Source: Carallia brachiata
Lineage: Eukaryota; Streptophyta; Magnoliopsida; Malpighiales; Rhizophoraceae
Direction of reading: 5' to 3'
NCBI GenBank assembly: GCA_021464245.1
Contig: JADCRB010000071.1
Location: 4,169,681 to 4,233,680, forward strand
DNA length: 64,000 nucleotides
The notes under the pieces are model-generated. The model was not told where the DNA came from, made no database searches, and saw nothing but the letters and a program-made list of their open reading frames with translations. Positions 51,067 to 62,724 of this stretch are shown piece after piece (position 1 is the first letter of the stretch; each line of letters opens with the position of its first letter). The position numbers were made by a program, and so were the translations under genes.

Positions 51067-53076
51067 ATTAAGTCCAGTCCAGCTTAATTCTCGGTGACCG
51101 AGCGTGCTCAATCTGTTCAGTAAATAAAAATTAGAACATTACTCCATGTTTGCTATGATTTGCTGAGTGTTTATATTTATTTATTTATATATTTTTGTTT
51201 GCAATAGAGATGATAACCCATCACTGCAAAAAGAGATAGGTGAGGAAGGGGACTAGGGTTCCTTACTTCAACTTAATTGAATCTTTTGTTTTTATTTATA
51301 TTTCAAATCAAGGTTGTTTGATTTATTCGATGTATTTGTGGTTGTGAATCTCTTTTATATTCACTTATCGATAGTAAAGTTAATTTATTGATCGGAACTA
51401 TCTCGTGATTTTTTCCTTTGATTTGGAGGGGTTTTTTACTTGAAATTTAGTGTGTGTTTTGTTGTGTGATTGTTTGATTGTCATATTTATTGTTAAGTAA
51501 GCAAGAAAAAGTTCTTGGACTATTCCATTCTACTGTTTCTCTCCTATCAGGATCTTCTCTCTAAGGATTTATCAGGATCTTCTCTCTAAGGATTTATGAA
51601 GTAATGAAGGACTTTCTTTTTCACAAGGGAAAAAAAAAATGCACTGATTCTTCACAGATGAGAAACTAATTATCATTTCCACTTTTGGCGACATGGAGAT
51701 GAAACGCTGACGAATAAAGAGAGCTACTTGAAGACAAACATTGTAGCCCCATATACAGGAAGTGAAATCGCAAGGCAAGGGGGAAAAAGAAAAAGATTAT
51801 GCAATTCGACTGAATCCACAATTTTTGGCAACAAATAGGCGAAAAAATTTGCTTCACAAAGAATCTGTGTGCATTATAATACCTCAAACCATAGAGTTCC
51901 ACAAGACATCATAGCTCTCCATACCACACAGAAAGTTGCACCATGCGGAGAACACAACAAACACAACATTCCAGAGATATATCAAACAAGTCAATCCTTT
52001 CTGGGACATCCGATAAGATTAGAATGGGAGAAAAGAGATACTTATAGACAAGGCAACATACAATCATACATATGTCCATTGTATGCTCGTGTAAGAACGT
52101 GTGAATGTGTGCGTGTGTGCGTCTGTGAGAGAAAGATATGCTACCTCATCCAACGTTTTTGGACCGTCTCTAATTTTTAAATTGAAACTAACCAAACTGC
52201 CTAAAAAGCAACCAATATTGTTAAAAAAGGAAAATGGAAAACAAACCATTTTTTGCATCATTCGAAATAAGGTCAAATACTTCAGCACAATTTAATCTAG
52301 AACAAAACCAGTTACCAACATGCAGCAGAGAGGCTTTTACAACCAAATGGGCAGCCCCATTGTAGTTCCGTCTAATATGCGTGCAAAACCAGCTGTGTTT
52401 TCAAGGCTCTTTACTATTTTGAATGGTAAAAAATGTGCATCGCCTATAAAAAGATATGTATATGCTTTTTCTTTTTTTTGAAAGAAAGATATGTTTGCTG
52501 GCATTTTAAGATAGAAAGTACATTATATTTATATATATAAGGTGGGGGCTCTCTACTTTTTTTTTTGGTAATTTTGAAAAAATTGTTGCATGGAGCAGAA
52601 ATGCAAATATGCGATAGAGACGCAGTTAATTTTTGTGTTCATTTTTCATAATTTTGTTGTACATAAAGTTAACAATTTACATATCATATGTTATAAAAAA
52701 TTCATCAAAATTATAAAACTTGCAGTTAAGATTAATGTGTGATATACTCATGAACAATATGTACACGAGATAATTATGTTGCATCTGCGTACCCCAATGT
52801 GCTCTCATGTTGTAGCTCGACTGATAGAATAGTGGTCTGCACTGTGAGAGAGGATAATATTACAGGTTATTGTTCGTCAATGTCTAGAGCGAAATGTGTA
52901 AAAACTGAAAAGGATTGACAAAACAGAGAACGAGAGATGAAGAATGGGTTAATTGGGTGTCCTTAATTCAACCAGTTCATCCAATTTCTTTCTATTGCCC
53001 CTCGAACTGGGCCCTGTTTCCTTCCTTTTCTTTCGTTCATACGCTTTGTATCAAGCTTGCATTTTAACGTTTGCTT
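51067..53076. other. intergenic spacer
   Basis: No gene recognised. It contains a perfect 25-bp tandem duplication at 51547-51596 and a segment at 52489-52523 shared with the trihelix intron. Confidence 0.4.
51547..51596. repeat. perfect 25-bp tandem duplication
   Basis: Two identical 25-bp units (51547-51571 and 51572-51596), each beginning tcaggatcttctctctaagg. Perfect identity suggests a recent slippage or duplication event. Confidence 0.95.
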
Positions 53077-53089
53077 AATGATGGTTGAA
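53077..53089 (+). repeat. left target-site duplication of the LINE
   Basis: aatgatggttgaa, identical to 53345-53357. Confidence 0.9.
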
Positions 53090-53344
53090 TCAACATCCCA
53101 AGAATAATTTGCTTCTGCGCGAATGCTTCAAACTAATGAAGAGGAAGTGTAACATTCGGGTGTCTCATGCCTGTAGAGAGGCTAAGCAAGTGGCGGATGC
53201 GCTTGCGCAATCTGCCTTCTCACGAGGTGTTGAATGAACCCCTCTCCAGCAAAATATAGTTAGAGTTAGTTGGCCACGTGGCCTAATTCTGTAGTTTTGT
53301 TTTGTTACTTCAGGCTTAGAGTCATCCTTTAGATAAAAAAAAAA
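53090..53344 (+). mobile_element. 5'-truncated LINE (L1-type) tail with target duplication
   Basis: A 255-bp fragment encoding the end of a LINE RNase H-like domain (RVSHACREAKQVADALAQSA, then FSRGVE and a stop at about 53235), a short 3' UTR, and an A-rich tail (about 53334-53346). It is flanked by the direct repeat aatgatggttgaa (53077-53089 and 53345-53357). Truncated 5' end, poly(A) and a 13-bp target duplication are the hallmarks of target-primed reverse transcription. The identical duplications suggest a fairly recent insertion. Confidence 0.88.
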
Positions 53345-53357
53345 AATGATGGTTGAA
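53345..53357 (+). repeat. right target-site duplication of the LINE
   Basis: aatgatggttgaa, immediately after the A-rich tail. Confidence 0.9.
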
Positions 53358-53654
53358 GCAAACCTACAAAGTTCCGGGCACGTGCTTGCAATTCTGACTA
53401 AAATTGAATTTTTTAATTTTACAACTTATATTAACTAAAATTGAATTATGCAATCTACCACGAATTATATGCCAATAACATGATGATTAAGGATTCAAAT
53501 ATTTGACTTCTCGACTGTCTCCTTCTTTCAAACAAGTTGATTTTAAGTCTAAAATATCTAAAAAAAAAATCAAATTACGCAATCTAAGTTGAAAAAAATC
53601 CAAAAAATTCACAACCTAAATTTATATTTAACACAAATTAATATCCATATTAAT

Positions 53655-54335
53655 TCTTTTTTTTAGGCGAATCACGTTATTTACTGAAATTATTACCTGT
53701 TTTCAATTTTATCACTCAGTTTTAATTTCTTTCAATCAAATTACTCGACTTCTATCTAATTTCAATTTAACCATTCTGTCAATCATTTTTTCATTTTATA
53801 TTTAATAAAATTGGATGAAATTTTTAAAACTTACCCATAAAGAATAAATTTTATGCAATTAATTCTATTATATTTATTTTTGTTCAAATAACAGTTAAAT
53901 ATACTAAAATTTTTTAAATTATTTCAAATTATGCAGTACAACGGTGATGAAAATAATCAAAAAGAAATTTAAAACTTCACTCAAATATTAATAAAAAATT
54001 ACCCCTCTACAATACTTCGAAATTGTAAACGTTAAAAATATGTAGAGAAATTTTGTTCTTTTATAAATTGTTGTCATCACTGCTGCACTGCATATTTTGA
54101 AATGATCTAAATTATTTTAGTGCCTAAAGATGTTAATTGAAAACAAAAAAAAGAAAGAAAACTTTATAGACTTAGTTGCATTTCATGTAATAAAACTGAA
54201 GTTGAATGACATGATGAACTTAAATTTCATGTAATTTTTAAGCTAATTGGATGACATAATGGTTCAGTTGAAACAAAACAAAAGTTGAATGGCTTGATGT
54301 TAAGTAGAGTGATGAAAATAAACATGAGGGATATA
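53655..54335. repeat. foldback element with long imperfect inverted arms
   Basis: 'atttcaaattatgcagtaca' and 'acggtgatgaaaat' (about 53924-53960) is mirrored by the reverse complement of 'catcactgctgcactgcata' and 'ttttgaaatgatc' (about 54074-54107). Outer parts 'ttcaattttatcactcagtt' and 'gagtgatgaaaataaac' are also inverted relatives. It is AT-rich and non-coding. It resembles a MITE, but exact ends and duplication are undefined. Confidence 0.6.
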
Positions 54336-56938
54336 TTGAGGATAAATTTTGTAAATTAATGTCTTTTTAGCCCTAACTTTTGTTTTTTCCCCTTAGGAAA
54401 TTAGTGGGAATTAAAGGGTCCCACGTTCCAAATATTCTTTAGCATAGGCACAGGAGTTGGGGATCAGTTCACATGGGCTTCCCCTGAAGCCATACATGGG
54501 CCGACGTAGTCTTTAGCCCATTTGACCTCCACATGCGAGTAAAATCATCGTCTTAAACAGGGAGGCAATCATTTAAACCTTGTTGGTTGTGCTTTATATT
54601 TCCCTTTTCTTTTTGCTTTTTGCGGCTATTATTTGTTAAGTTTTGAAGATTGATCGTCTTCTGGTGACGAGATTAAAAACACGGGCAGCAAGAATCCTTG
54701 CTATTTTAGAGAAACCCAAAAGTTGGGTTGACAATTAACTAAAATAAATTGACTTTAGCATGAAAAGAGAAAAAAGACGTTAAAAGAAAGCTGAACTTTT
54801 GATTTTCCCTTCTATACTATCAAAAAAATTTCACTGTTAATGAAGAGAGTTATTCTGTAACTTATGACCCAAAAAAACTTTCTAATGAATTGATGAAAGG
54901 TAGATACCCTTTTGCCCATTTTTGTTTGCACACTTTTTTTTTTTTTTTTAAAGTGTATGAGATGTAGTATCCCAGCACTGGGATGGCTCTTGAAAAAATA
55001 ACTCTTTTCAATTCAAATTTAGTCTCAAACATGTAAATTTACGTCATACCATAGAATCACAATCTTTTATTTTAAAAAATTATTCGCAACACAGTTTGAA
55101 CTTATTGCTTAGACTAAGAATCCAAAATTTATACCATTCAACAGTAAATTAGGCATTCTTATTCTTTCTTAAACTCATATAACGAGTGAGATTTAAATTC
55201 TTGATCTCTTCCTAACAAAATGGCTCTAAGATGGCCAAGTGGTTGATAAGATACTAAAGAGGCACTCAGGAGGCTTTCTTCTATGTTTACGCAATTCTAA
55301 GAAAAGGAAGCAGGTCCGTAAGTAATTGCAAATATACTTGTGTTGCTAGAACACAAAATAAAATAAATTTTCGTTATTTTTAAGAAGAAAATCAACGCAA
55401 AAGATAAACATGGTACTATAGGTTTTTTTTTTAGGGGGGAAAGGGGGAGAAGTGGATATTCCTATAGTAGATAGTAAAAGAAAAAAAATAGATGGTAACA
55501 TTTAAATAGTAATAAAATAATAATAAAATAACACGAGTCGTTGAATTATAGTGATTGAAATTAAAAAATAAAAAAATAAATAGTTGTCATTGCATAAACT
55601 GCGTAATTAATTTATTATTAATTAAACTTAAACTGTGTAATAAAGTTTGCAGTAAAATAATTCTGTACAAGAGCAAAAGGGGAAGCATTTATTATTTTGA
55701 TAAGTTCTTATCTAGCAATTGATAGTAGCGTTCAATGTAGTAGATTTTTTTTATTATTACTAAAAGCTCTGTTAGATAATAAGTTATACTATGAACATAT
55801 TTTTTTATCTTCATAAATATTACACTTTTCAAAAATTGGAAACTGAGATTTCTAAAATAAAAATATAAATTCTAATCATTGAAATGTTGTTGGAAGAATA
55901 GAGTTTCTAATATTCAATACCTATTATTAGGATGTTGTTATTTAATCTCGATTATTTGTTTTAAATTTGAAAAGTCAAATTTTTTAAAAAGTAGTCGGAT
56001 AGACTGACCAAATTTTATTTTTATTTTTTTTCATTTAGATCATGACTGAATTTCAACTTTGGAAAATTTAAACAGTTAAATGATTATAACAAAATGAATC
56101 TGTTATCGGTCACATGAGGGAATCCCCATCTAAAATCAAATAAAAGAGCAGAAATCATAAGACCTTTTAGTCTAATTGTAAGTGTTGAATGTGTTGATGG
56201 TAAGATTCTGAATTTGAGTGTTACTAAAAAATATGATGAGACTAAATTTACGCGGCACTCCTTGAGTCATGAATGGCACATGTTTAGGCTAGACCTACGA
56301 GGTATGCTCTCTTGTGAGTGAGTTCAATATATATCAATTTGGTTTACTTAAAGTGGGTTAAAATGCACAATCCTCCATAATGGTCCGAAAAAACACCATC
56401 ATCCCTTACCCATTTTCCCGACAAAAACAAATTAAAAAAATAAAAAATAAAAAGATTCTTTGCTTTATTAGATACATAAATCAAATAAGGTATAACCAAA
56501 GAATTATATTTCCGGGTGATTAATTAGTATCTATTTCCAATTTCACTAGTATCTTTGCTTTATCTATTTGACGGATCTGTAGAATATTATCCCCACTTAC
56601 TTATTTTTAAAATTTACAAAAAAAAAAAAAGAAACCAAGGGATTATAGGCTTATAGTTCAATGGTAATATAGCCATTTTGAGCATTGAGGTGTCAAGTTT
56701 AAGTTTCAATTACAACTAATTAACCATGCCAACAAAAAAAAAATGAAATAAGATTTATTTTAATATAATTTATCTATGATCTTGTACTATAATCAAGTAA
56801 AGTCTATTTAGAATAAAATAAATAATAAAATAAATTTACATATCGTAGGATAATAAATAAGTTACTCTAAAAAAAATTAAAATAAAAATAACAAATACCC
56901 AAGTAAAAAGAAAATCGGAAGACACCAAGAAAAGCAGA
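54336..56938. other. intergenic spacer
   Basis: AT-rich with poly(T) and poly(A) runs. No gene, tRNA or bounded repeat recognised. A patch at about 54395-54560 is less AT-rich, without identifiable content. Confidence 0.4.
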
Positions 56939-58230
56939 GTGACAAATAGGGTTGACAATGGAGAGGGCCGGGGCCGAAGATGGCCCCTCGTTCCCCGTAT
57001 CCGTTTATTACCGTCATCCCCGTTCCTGTCACCGTCCCTGATGGATATGAAATTTTTATCCTCGTCCCCATCCCCGCTGGGGATTGGGGATCCCCGTCCC
57101 CGCTCCATACCCGTCCAAATGAAAATTAAAAAAATCATATATTTTCACTGCTCAAAATACTCAAAACCCGTAGTTAATGACAAACTAGCTGTATATATTG
57201 CAAATATCCTTTGACTTAAAAATATAATGAATAAGTGATCTAAATATTAAAGTTTAGACGCACGAATTTTATATTAAGAATCAATAATATAAATTAAGGT
57301 TTTACAACTTGATACACAACGTGCAGAAAAATAATAACATTATTTTTGAAAATATTATATTACTCAAGTTTATAATAAGCAAATATTAAAACTATATTAC
57401 TCAAGTTTATATACTGATATAATAACACTATTTTTGAAAATTCTGACGTAGAAGAATAATTTAGGCAAATTACATTCAATGTTTCAATTACTGTATAACA
57501 CTAAAATTTAAAATTATATTTTATAAAAATATAGATCAAACAAAAAAAATCCAACAATGAAAAATTCAATGAATGAAAACTATGGAAACTTTACCCCATA
57601 ATTTTTAATTTTTTCTTTTTTATTTTCTGTACATAGTGTTAGATTTTTTGTAAAGTTGGGAGTTTTAACTTCGTTTCTAACTTCTTAAACAATTTATTCT
57701 CATATTTTTGACATTTATATGCTGACAAGAAAGAAATAATAGTGTTTTAGAACAAGATTTTCAATAAAAAGATGGTCTTTCAGAATAAGTTATTATAATT
57801 TCTGCATTATCCATTAATAATTTTGTGATTGTCATTAGAATTGGTTATTATTTGAATCCTTGACACTAAAACTATCAATATTGTGAGTAAACTATCGAGT
57901 TAAGAGAAATTAATTCCATTAATAATTTAGTAATTACATTAATAATTTTAAAGTAGTTAAAATATAAATTATTGAAAAGTGAAAGTAACAAACATTAATA
58001 ATAAAAACAAATAAGGATTGAAGAATTAAAAAAAAAAAAGTGCGGGTATGGAGAGGGTATGAGAATGGGGATAAGTAAACTCATCCTCGTCCCCATACCC
58101 GCTAAAAAAATGTAGGGAATGAGGATTCTCGTCCCATTTTTCGGTTAACTGAGTTTGACCCCGTTCCTGTCGGAGTGGGTATGAGTAATTCCTGATAAGT
58201 ACGGGTAAAATTATCATCCCTAATGACAAA
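56939..58230. mobile_element. hAT-type non-autonomous element with 8-bp target duplication
   Basis: The element spans 56947-58222. The left terminus is TAGGGTTGACAATGG. The right terminus, on the minus strand, is TAGGGATGATAATTTTACCCG. Flanking 8-mers GTGACAAA (56939-56946) and ATGACAAA (58223-58230) match at 7 of 8 positions, as expected for hAT transposition. The subterminal regions (about 56960-57115 and 58040-58200) are rich in 'ccgtccccg' and 'ggggat' motifs. The 0.9-kb core is AT-rich with no transposase, so it would need a transposase in trans. Confidence 0.88.
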
Positions 58231-60228
58231 TCATGCCACAAGCTCTGCGTGCTCTCACTTGGCTCTCAGCATGATATCTGGCAAAGCAAAACCGAGCAAG
58301 GAAATAGAGGAGGCGTTACTGGAGACTAGAGAGGGAAGCAAATACACAAGGAGTGAGACAGTCAAAGTTGGCCGTTTCAAAATTTTCTCTCCATCTGTGC
58401 TTTCCACACCTGACTACCATAGCCCACTAAAGCCATTTGTCAATATATATATATAGCTAGAAATAAAAAAGAAGAAAAAGAAAGAAATGTGGCACAAATA
58501 ACAGAGATTTTTAATTTGATTTATTTAAAATATAAGTGAAATTAGCTTAATTATAAACATGAAAAAAAAACATTAAATAGAATTTAATTGAATTAAGAAT
58601 TAATAAATTTATATAGTGTAAAATTATATATCCATCATATTTTACTAAAAAATATAAATAAAAATAACAAATAACTTAAAAATAACATAAAAATAAAAAT
58701 AAAAAAAAGTGTTCTATCTCCTGTTCATAATCATATCGCACCATCCCTCCTCTCCTCCGTTGAGTTGTTAATTATCATGGCAGAGACTTTTATTTTAATG
58801 TTTCTCAAACCATAGCTTATTGCATGTCAATTACTACGAGAGGAAAAAAAAGAAAATTATGTCATATTTTCAGTATAATTGATTAAGAAATTCGGTTGAG
58901 ATCTTTTAATCCAATTTGAATATTTTGTTTTCATTTCTTAATCTTTGAGTCCCTTGTTTAAAATTAAAAAAAAAAACAATATAATAAATTAACTTAACAT
59001 GACTGAAGCCGGATGTGGCTTAGAGATCAGCTAACAACTTCACAACCAGATTTTTTGTTTGCCAATAAATTAAAGAGAAAATTGGCTTGTGGAGATCATC
59101 TTCTCCTCTCTTGTACTTATTGGTAGTATATATCCATATCCCTTAAATCTGTAGGTTTTCAAAATTTCCCTATATATGTCTTAGCGGATTGAAATAATGC
59201 ACTATATACTTTAATTTTGTGACGTGAAGACAAATAAAAAAAAAATATAGAACAACAACAGAAATTCATCCAAAAATAAAGTCAATGTTAACTCAATACT
59301 TAATAGAAATTTCAATATCAATAAGGAGTCTCTCTCATAAAAATAACAATCAGCCCTATTCATAGAATGACTAAAGAACTAAATATGAAATAATAAAACC
59401 AAATAAGAAATAAGTTTATATCTTATCTAAATATAAAAACATCTCTAAATATCTAAACAACATAATATTTAACTTAATAAAATTTTTTATAGAGTAAAGT
59501 AAAATATTATAATAAGTACAATACATCACTGACATCCTAAATAATAATAGGTTTTCTTTCTTTTACACTTCTTTAAGATCAAGACCGAATATATTAAATA
59601 TTAGTGGGCAACTTTCGATAGTTACATAATCATATCTTAAGATGTGGTCACGTGTAAAAAAGCACACAATAGTCATGATGTAAATTATAAATTATAAAAT
59701 ATATAATAATTTTTTTAAAAAAATAAAAATAAATTATTAAATATTATTAAATAAATTATATAATTCTTTCTTATTTTACTAAATATAATAACGTAATCTT
59801 TTTATTTCTTGTAGTTAAGACACTTCAAAAAAAGTACAAAACAAGTCTATTAAATTGGGCAAAACACTTTGGATCCACCCCTTGAAGGGGAAGCCGCCGT
59901 TTACAAGCCAAGTAGCCAACCTAAATCAGAAGCCTAAGAGTTTGTTCCGAAAGAAAAAAAAAAAATTGCTGACCCCACAAATTTATGCAGACCCCAAAAT
60001 AAATACATGAAGTTGTGAGTGAAATCTTCATAAATCAGAGAGAGAAAGCTGCTCAAGTCAAGAGAATTAATACTCAGTCTCCTCAGTTTCAACCACTCTG
60101 TCCTAGTACCAACCCCACTTTCAGATTCTCCCAAAACACATCTCCACTCGGCCACTCTCCACAACAACAGCAACAACAACAACGGCAGCAGCAGCGGCAT
60201 CGTCGAGGAGGACAAGAAGAGGAAGAAG
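58231..60228. other. intergenic, then promoter and 5' leader of the purine permease gene
   Basis: 58231-58456 is a less AT-rich patch with a small open frame and no recognised domain. 58457-59850 is AT-rich. From about 59860 the composition rises, and a CAA/CAG-rich leader (about 60162-60195) precedes the permease ATG. A three-codon upstream frame (ATG 60007 to TGA 60018) may lie in the leader if transcription starts before it. Confidence 0.45.
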
Positions 60229-61404
60229 ATGGAAGCCAAATCAATCCAACAAGATCAACAACAAGGGGTCCACCAAAACTCATCGTCACTGTCATCATCA
60301 TCCCCCATGATTTCCCAATTGGAAGAAGTAGTAGTAGCAATACAACAAGACCAAAAGGCCAAGACAAGCAAGGGATACATGCTCCTTCTGGTGGTTAACT
60401 ATTTATGCCTGTTTGTGGGTTCGGTCTCATCAAGCCTTCTCTTAAAGTACTATTTCAACCACAAAGGGAAAAGCATATGGGTGTCCACATGGGTCCAATG
60501 TTCCGGCTTCCCTCTCCTTCTCTTCCCCATTTTTCTCCCTCACCACCTCTTTAAAATCACCGACAGGCGGCCCTTTAGCGGCTTCACTCCTAAAATACTG
60601 GTCTTTTCAATCTTAGTAGGCCTCATGCTCGGGATAAACAATCTTCTTTATTCATGGGGCACTTCATATCTTCCTGTCTCCACCGCTTCTCTGTTATTGT
60701 CATCCCAACTCGTATTCAATCTCATTCTCTCCGTTGTCATTGTGAAGCAAAAGGTCACCTTTCAGAATCTTAATTGTGTGATCCTCTTGACGTTAAGTTC
60801 TGTGATTTTAGCCTTAGCTTCGAGCCACGACAGGCCCCATGGCTTAACCCGAGCCAAATACTTCGTGGGCTTCTTTTCGACGCTAGGGGCTGGCTTGATA
60901 TTTGCTCTGTATTTGCCGGTCATGGAGAAAATATTCAGAAAGGTTTACTGTTACGCGATGGTGATGGAAATGCAGCTGGTGATGGAAATTGCGGCCACCG
61001 CGCTGGCCACCGCCGGGATGGTATTTGACGGTGGGTTTTCAGAGATGAAGATAGAGAGCCGACGCGTTTTTGATAAAGGGACAGCGGCGTACTGGGCGAC
61101 GGTGTTTGGGAACGTGGCCACGTGGCAGCTATGTTTCATGGGCGCGGCAGGGCTTGTGTTTTTGACCTCGTCGCTCACCGGAGGGATCTGCATGACGGCG
61201 CTGTTGGCCATGAACGTGCTGGGAGGGGTCTTGGTGTTCGGTGAACCGTTTGGGGGCTTCAAGGTGGTGTCCACTCTGCTTTGTATGTGGGGGTTCTGTT
61301 CTTATGTGTATGGAATGTATGTTAAAACGAAAAAAGAGAAAAAAAAAGGGAGAGAGAAACAAAGCCTGGGATGGAGATGGAGATGGAGATGGTTTAAGCC
61401 TTAA
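60229..61404 (+). CDS. purine permease (PUP family, drug/metabolite transporter fold)
   Basis: A single-exon, intact frame of 391 codons starting at ATG 60229. The N-terminus (about 1-48) is hydrophilic and Gln/Ser-rich. About ten hydrophobic segments follow, starting at YMLLLVVNYLCLFVGSVSSS. Family signatures are SSLLLKYYF, WVSTWVQCSGFPLLL, LGINNLLYSWGTSYLPVSTA, SSQLVFNLI, and the C-terminal SLTGGICMTALLAMNVLGGV. Plant PUPs are plasma- or endomembrane H+-coupled importers of adenine, cytokinins and related bases or alkaloids. Which substrate applies here cannot be told from sequence. The C-terminus is unusual: a Lys-rich stretch followed by alternating Trp-Arg residues (about 382-388) encoded by a TGGAGA hexanucleotide repeat. 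Length fits the family. Confidence 0.93.
   Translation: MEAKSIQQDQQQGVHQNSSSLSSSSPMISQLEEVVVAIQQDQKAKTSKGYMLLLVVNYLCLFVGSVSSSLLLKYYFNHKGKSIWVSTWVQCSGFPLLLFPIFLPHHLFKITDRRPFSGFTPKILVFSILVGLMLGINNLLYSWGTSYLPVSTASLLLSSQLVFNLILSVVIVKQKVTFQNLNCVILLTLSSVILALASSHDRPHGLTRAKYFVGFFSTLGAGLIFALYLPVMEKIFRKVYCYAMVMEMQLVMEIAATALATAGMVFDGGFSEMKIESRRVFDKGTAAYWATVFGNVATWQLCFMGAAGLVFLTSSLTGGICMTALLAMNVLGGVLVFGEPFGGFKVVSTLLCMWGFCSYVYGMYVKTKKEKKKGREKQSLGWRWRWRWFKP
61363..61394 (+). repeat. TGGAGA hexanucleotide repeat in coding sequence
   Basis: About three to four units of tggaga in the last codons of the purine permease, encoding alternating Trp-Arg. Confidence 0.85.
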
Positions 61405-62724
61405 CTATGTGTAGTACCCCCACCACCACCGTTTGATTATGAAATGATGACAATCATCATCATATTCATCCTTGATGTGGATGTGGATAATAAAACCAGC
61501 GCTGCATATCTATATCTACAAATATGTTGATTTTAAGTAAAAACTTGAGGCAGGGGTACTTAGTTGAATTTAATTTATCGTTCAGCAGCCAGGCTAACGG
61601 CAAGTCTTTTTGATTTCATCCGTATGATTCAATTTTATTTGTTGGCTCAACAATTATCAATTTCGCAAATGAACATTGAAGGAGGTTCCAGATAGTAATT
61701 TTCCGATGATGAGCATGGTTGTAGAATTGCAATATGGATCGTAGGACAATGCTACAATCCGCATAGAATTGGAGGATCAAATAGAATCGTGTCAGATGGT
61801 GATAGCTATAAACTTCAAAAAAAAACAATTTTCAAAAGAAAATTGTTTAATACCCAAACAAAAAAATTGATAATATTAATTAACAATTTAATAATTATAT
61901 ATATTACGAAAGTTGTGTTATAAACATCCTAATATTTATAATTACAAAAAAATTATTAATTTTTTTTTCTGTCTAACAATATTAAAAAATTTAATGATTA
62001 TGATACAATTTTGTGATATATATTATTACGCTTAACAATATTATTCAACTACATGTGACAAAATTCAGTCATTTATATTCTTAGATGACTTAATTTCAAT
62101 TGTATTTTCAACTCTACATCCTATTCTTTTTATTATTTTGATTTTTAAAAGTTTGCAAATGTCGTTTCTCCTTTTTTGTTGATCTCAAATTAATTTTGTG
62201 AGTGATTAAAACTGGGTTATTAATTTATATATACGGTTACCTTTTTTTAATTAAAACGAAAAGACACTTTTACATTAATATAAAGTGATTTCGTATATAG
62301 AATCGGCGTGAGAGCATCACAGAGATCTACACCAGACAGGAAAAATAGACAGCCAAAATAATCTAGAATTGATGAGGTTATAAGGGTCACAAAGTAACGA
62401 ACTTGAAATTTAATTAGACAAATTCTTTTGATGAATAAACAAATCACAATTAAGTTTGATCATCCTGATATTGAGGTTTTAGATGAATTTATCTCGTTTA
62501 AATAAAGTTGCATATAGCAGCACAAACTGTGTCTCGACAGATTAACGACAAAAATTGACTGGTGATACTTGACAGCGATTTTTCACAGTTTAAACTTATA
62601 GATTAACACAACAAAAACTAAATACAACGTACCTAACACAAAAACAACGACCAAACACACCCAAATAGTACACATTCAAACAGTATAGAGTCCATAAAAA
62701 GTAAGCCAAAAGCAGCCTTCCCTA
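61405..62724. other. 3' flank of the permease gene, then AT-rich spacer
   Basis: A likely 3' UTR (to about 61530) is followed by AT-rich sequence. No gene recognised. Confidence 0.4.

Noticed and set aside
55218..55260. A tRNA-Ser-like start (ggctctaagatggccaagtg)
   Set aside because: No matching T arm, acceptor stem or box B follows at the right spacing.
56640..56720. A tRNA-like or SINE-like stretch (ttatagttcaatggtaatat)
   Set aside because: An A-box-like string is present, but the acceptor and anticodon stems do not pair and no B box is convincing.
60015..60398. A 127-codon + strand open frame overlapping the purine permease start
   Set aside because: It begins without an ATG, lies in the leader and the wrong frame of the permease, and is Gln/Arg low-complexity from the CAA/CAG repeats.
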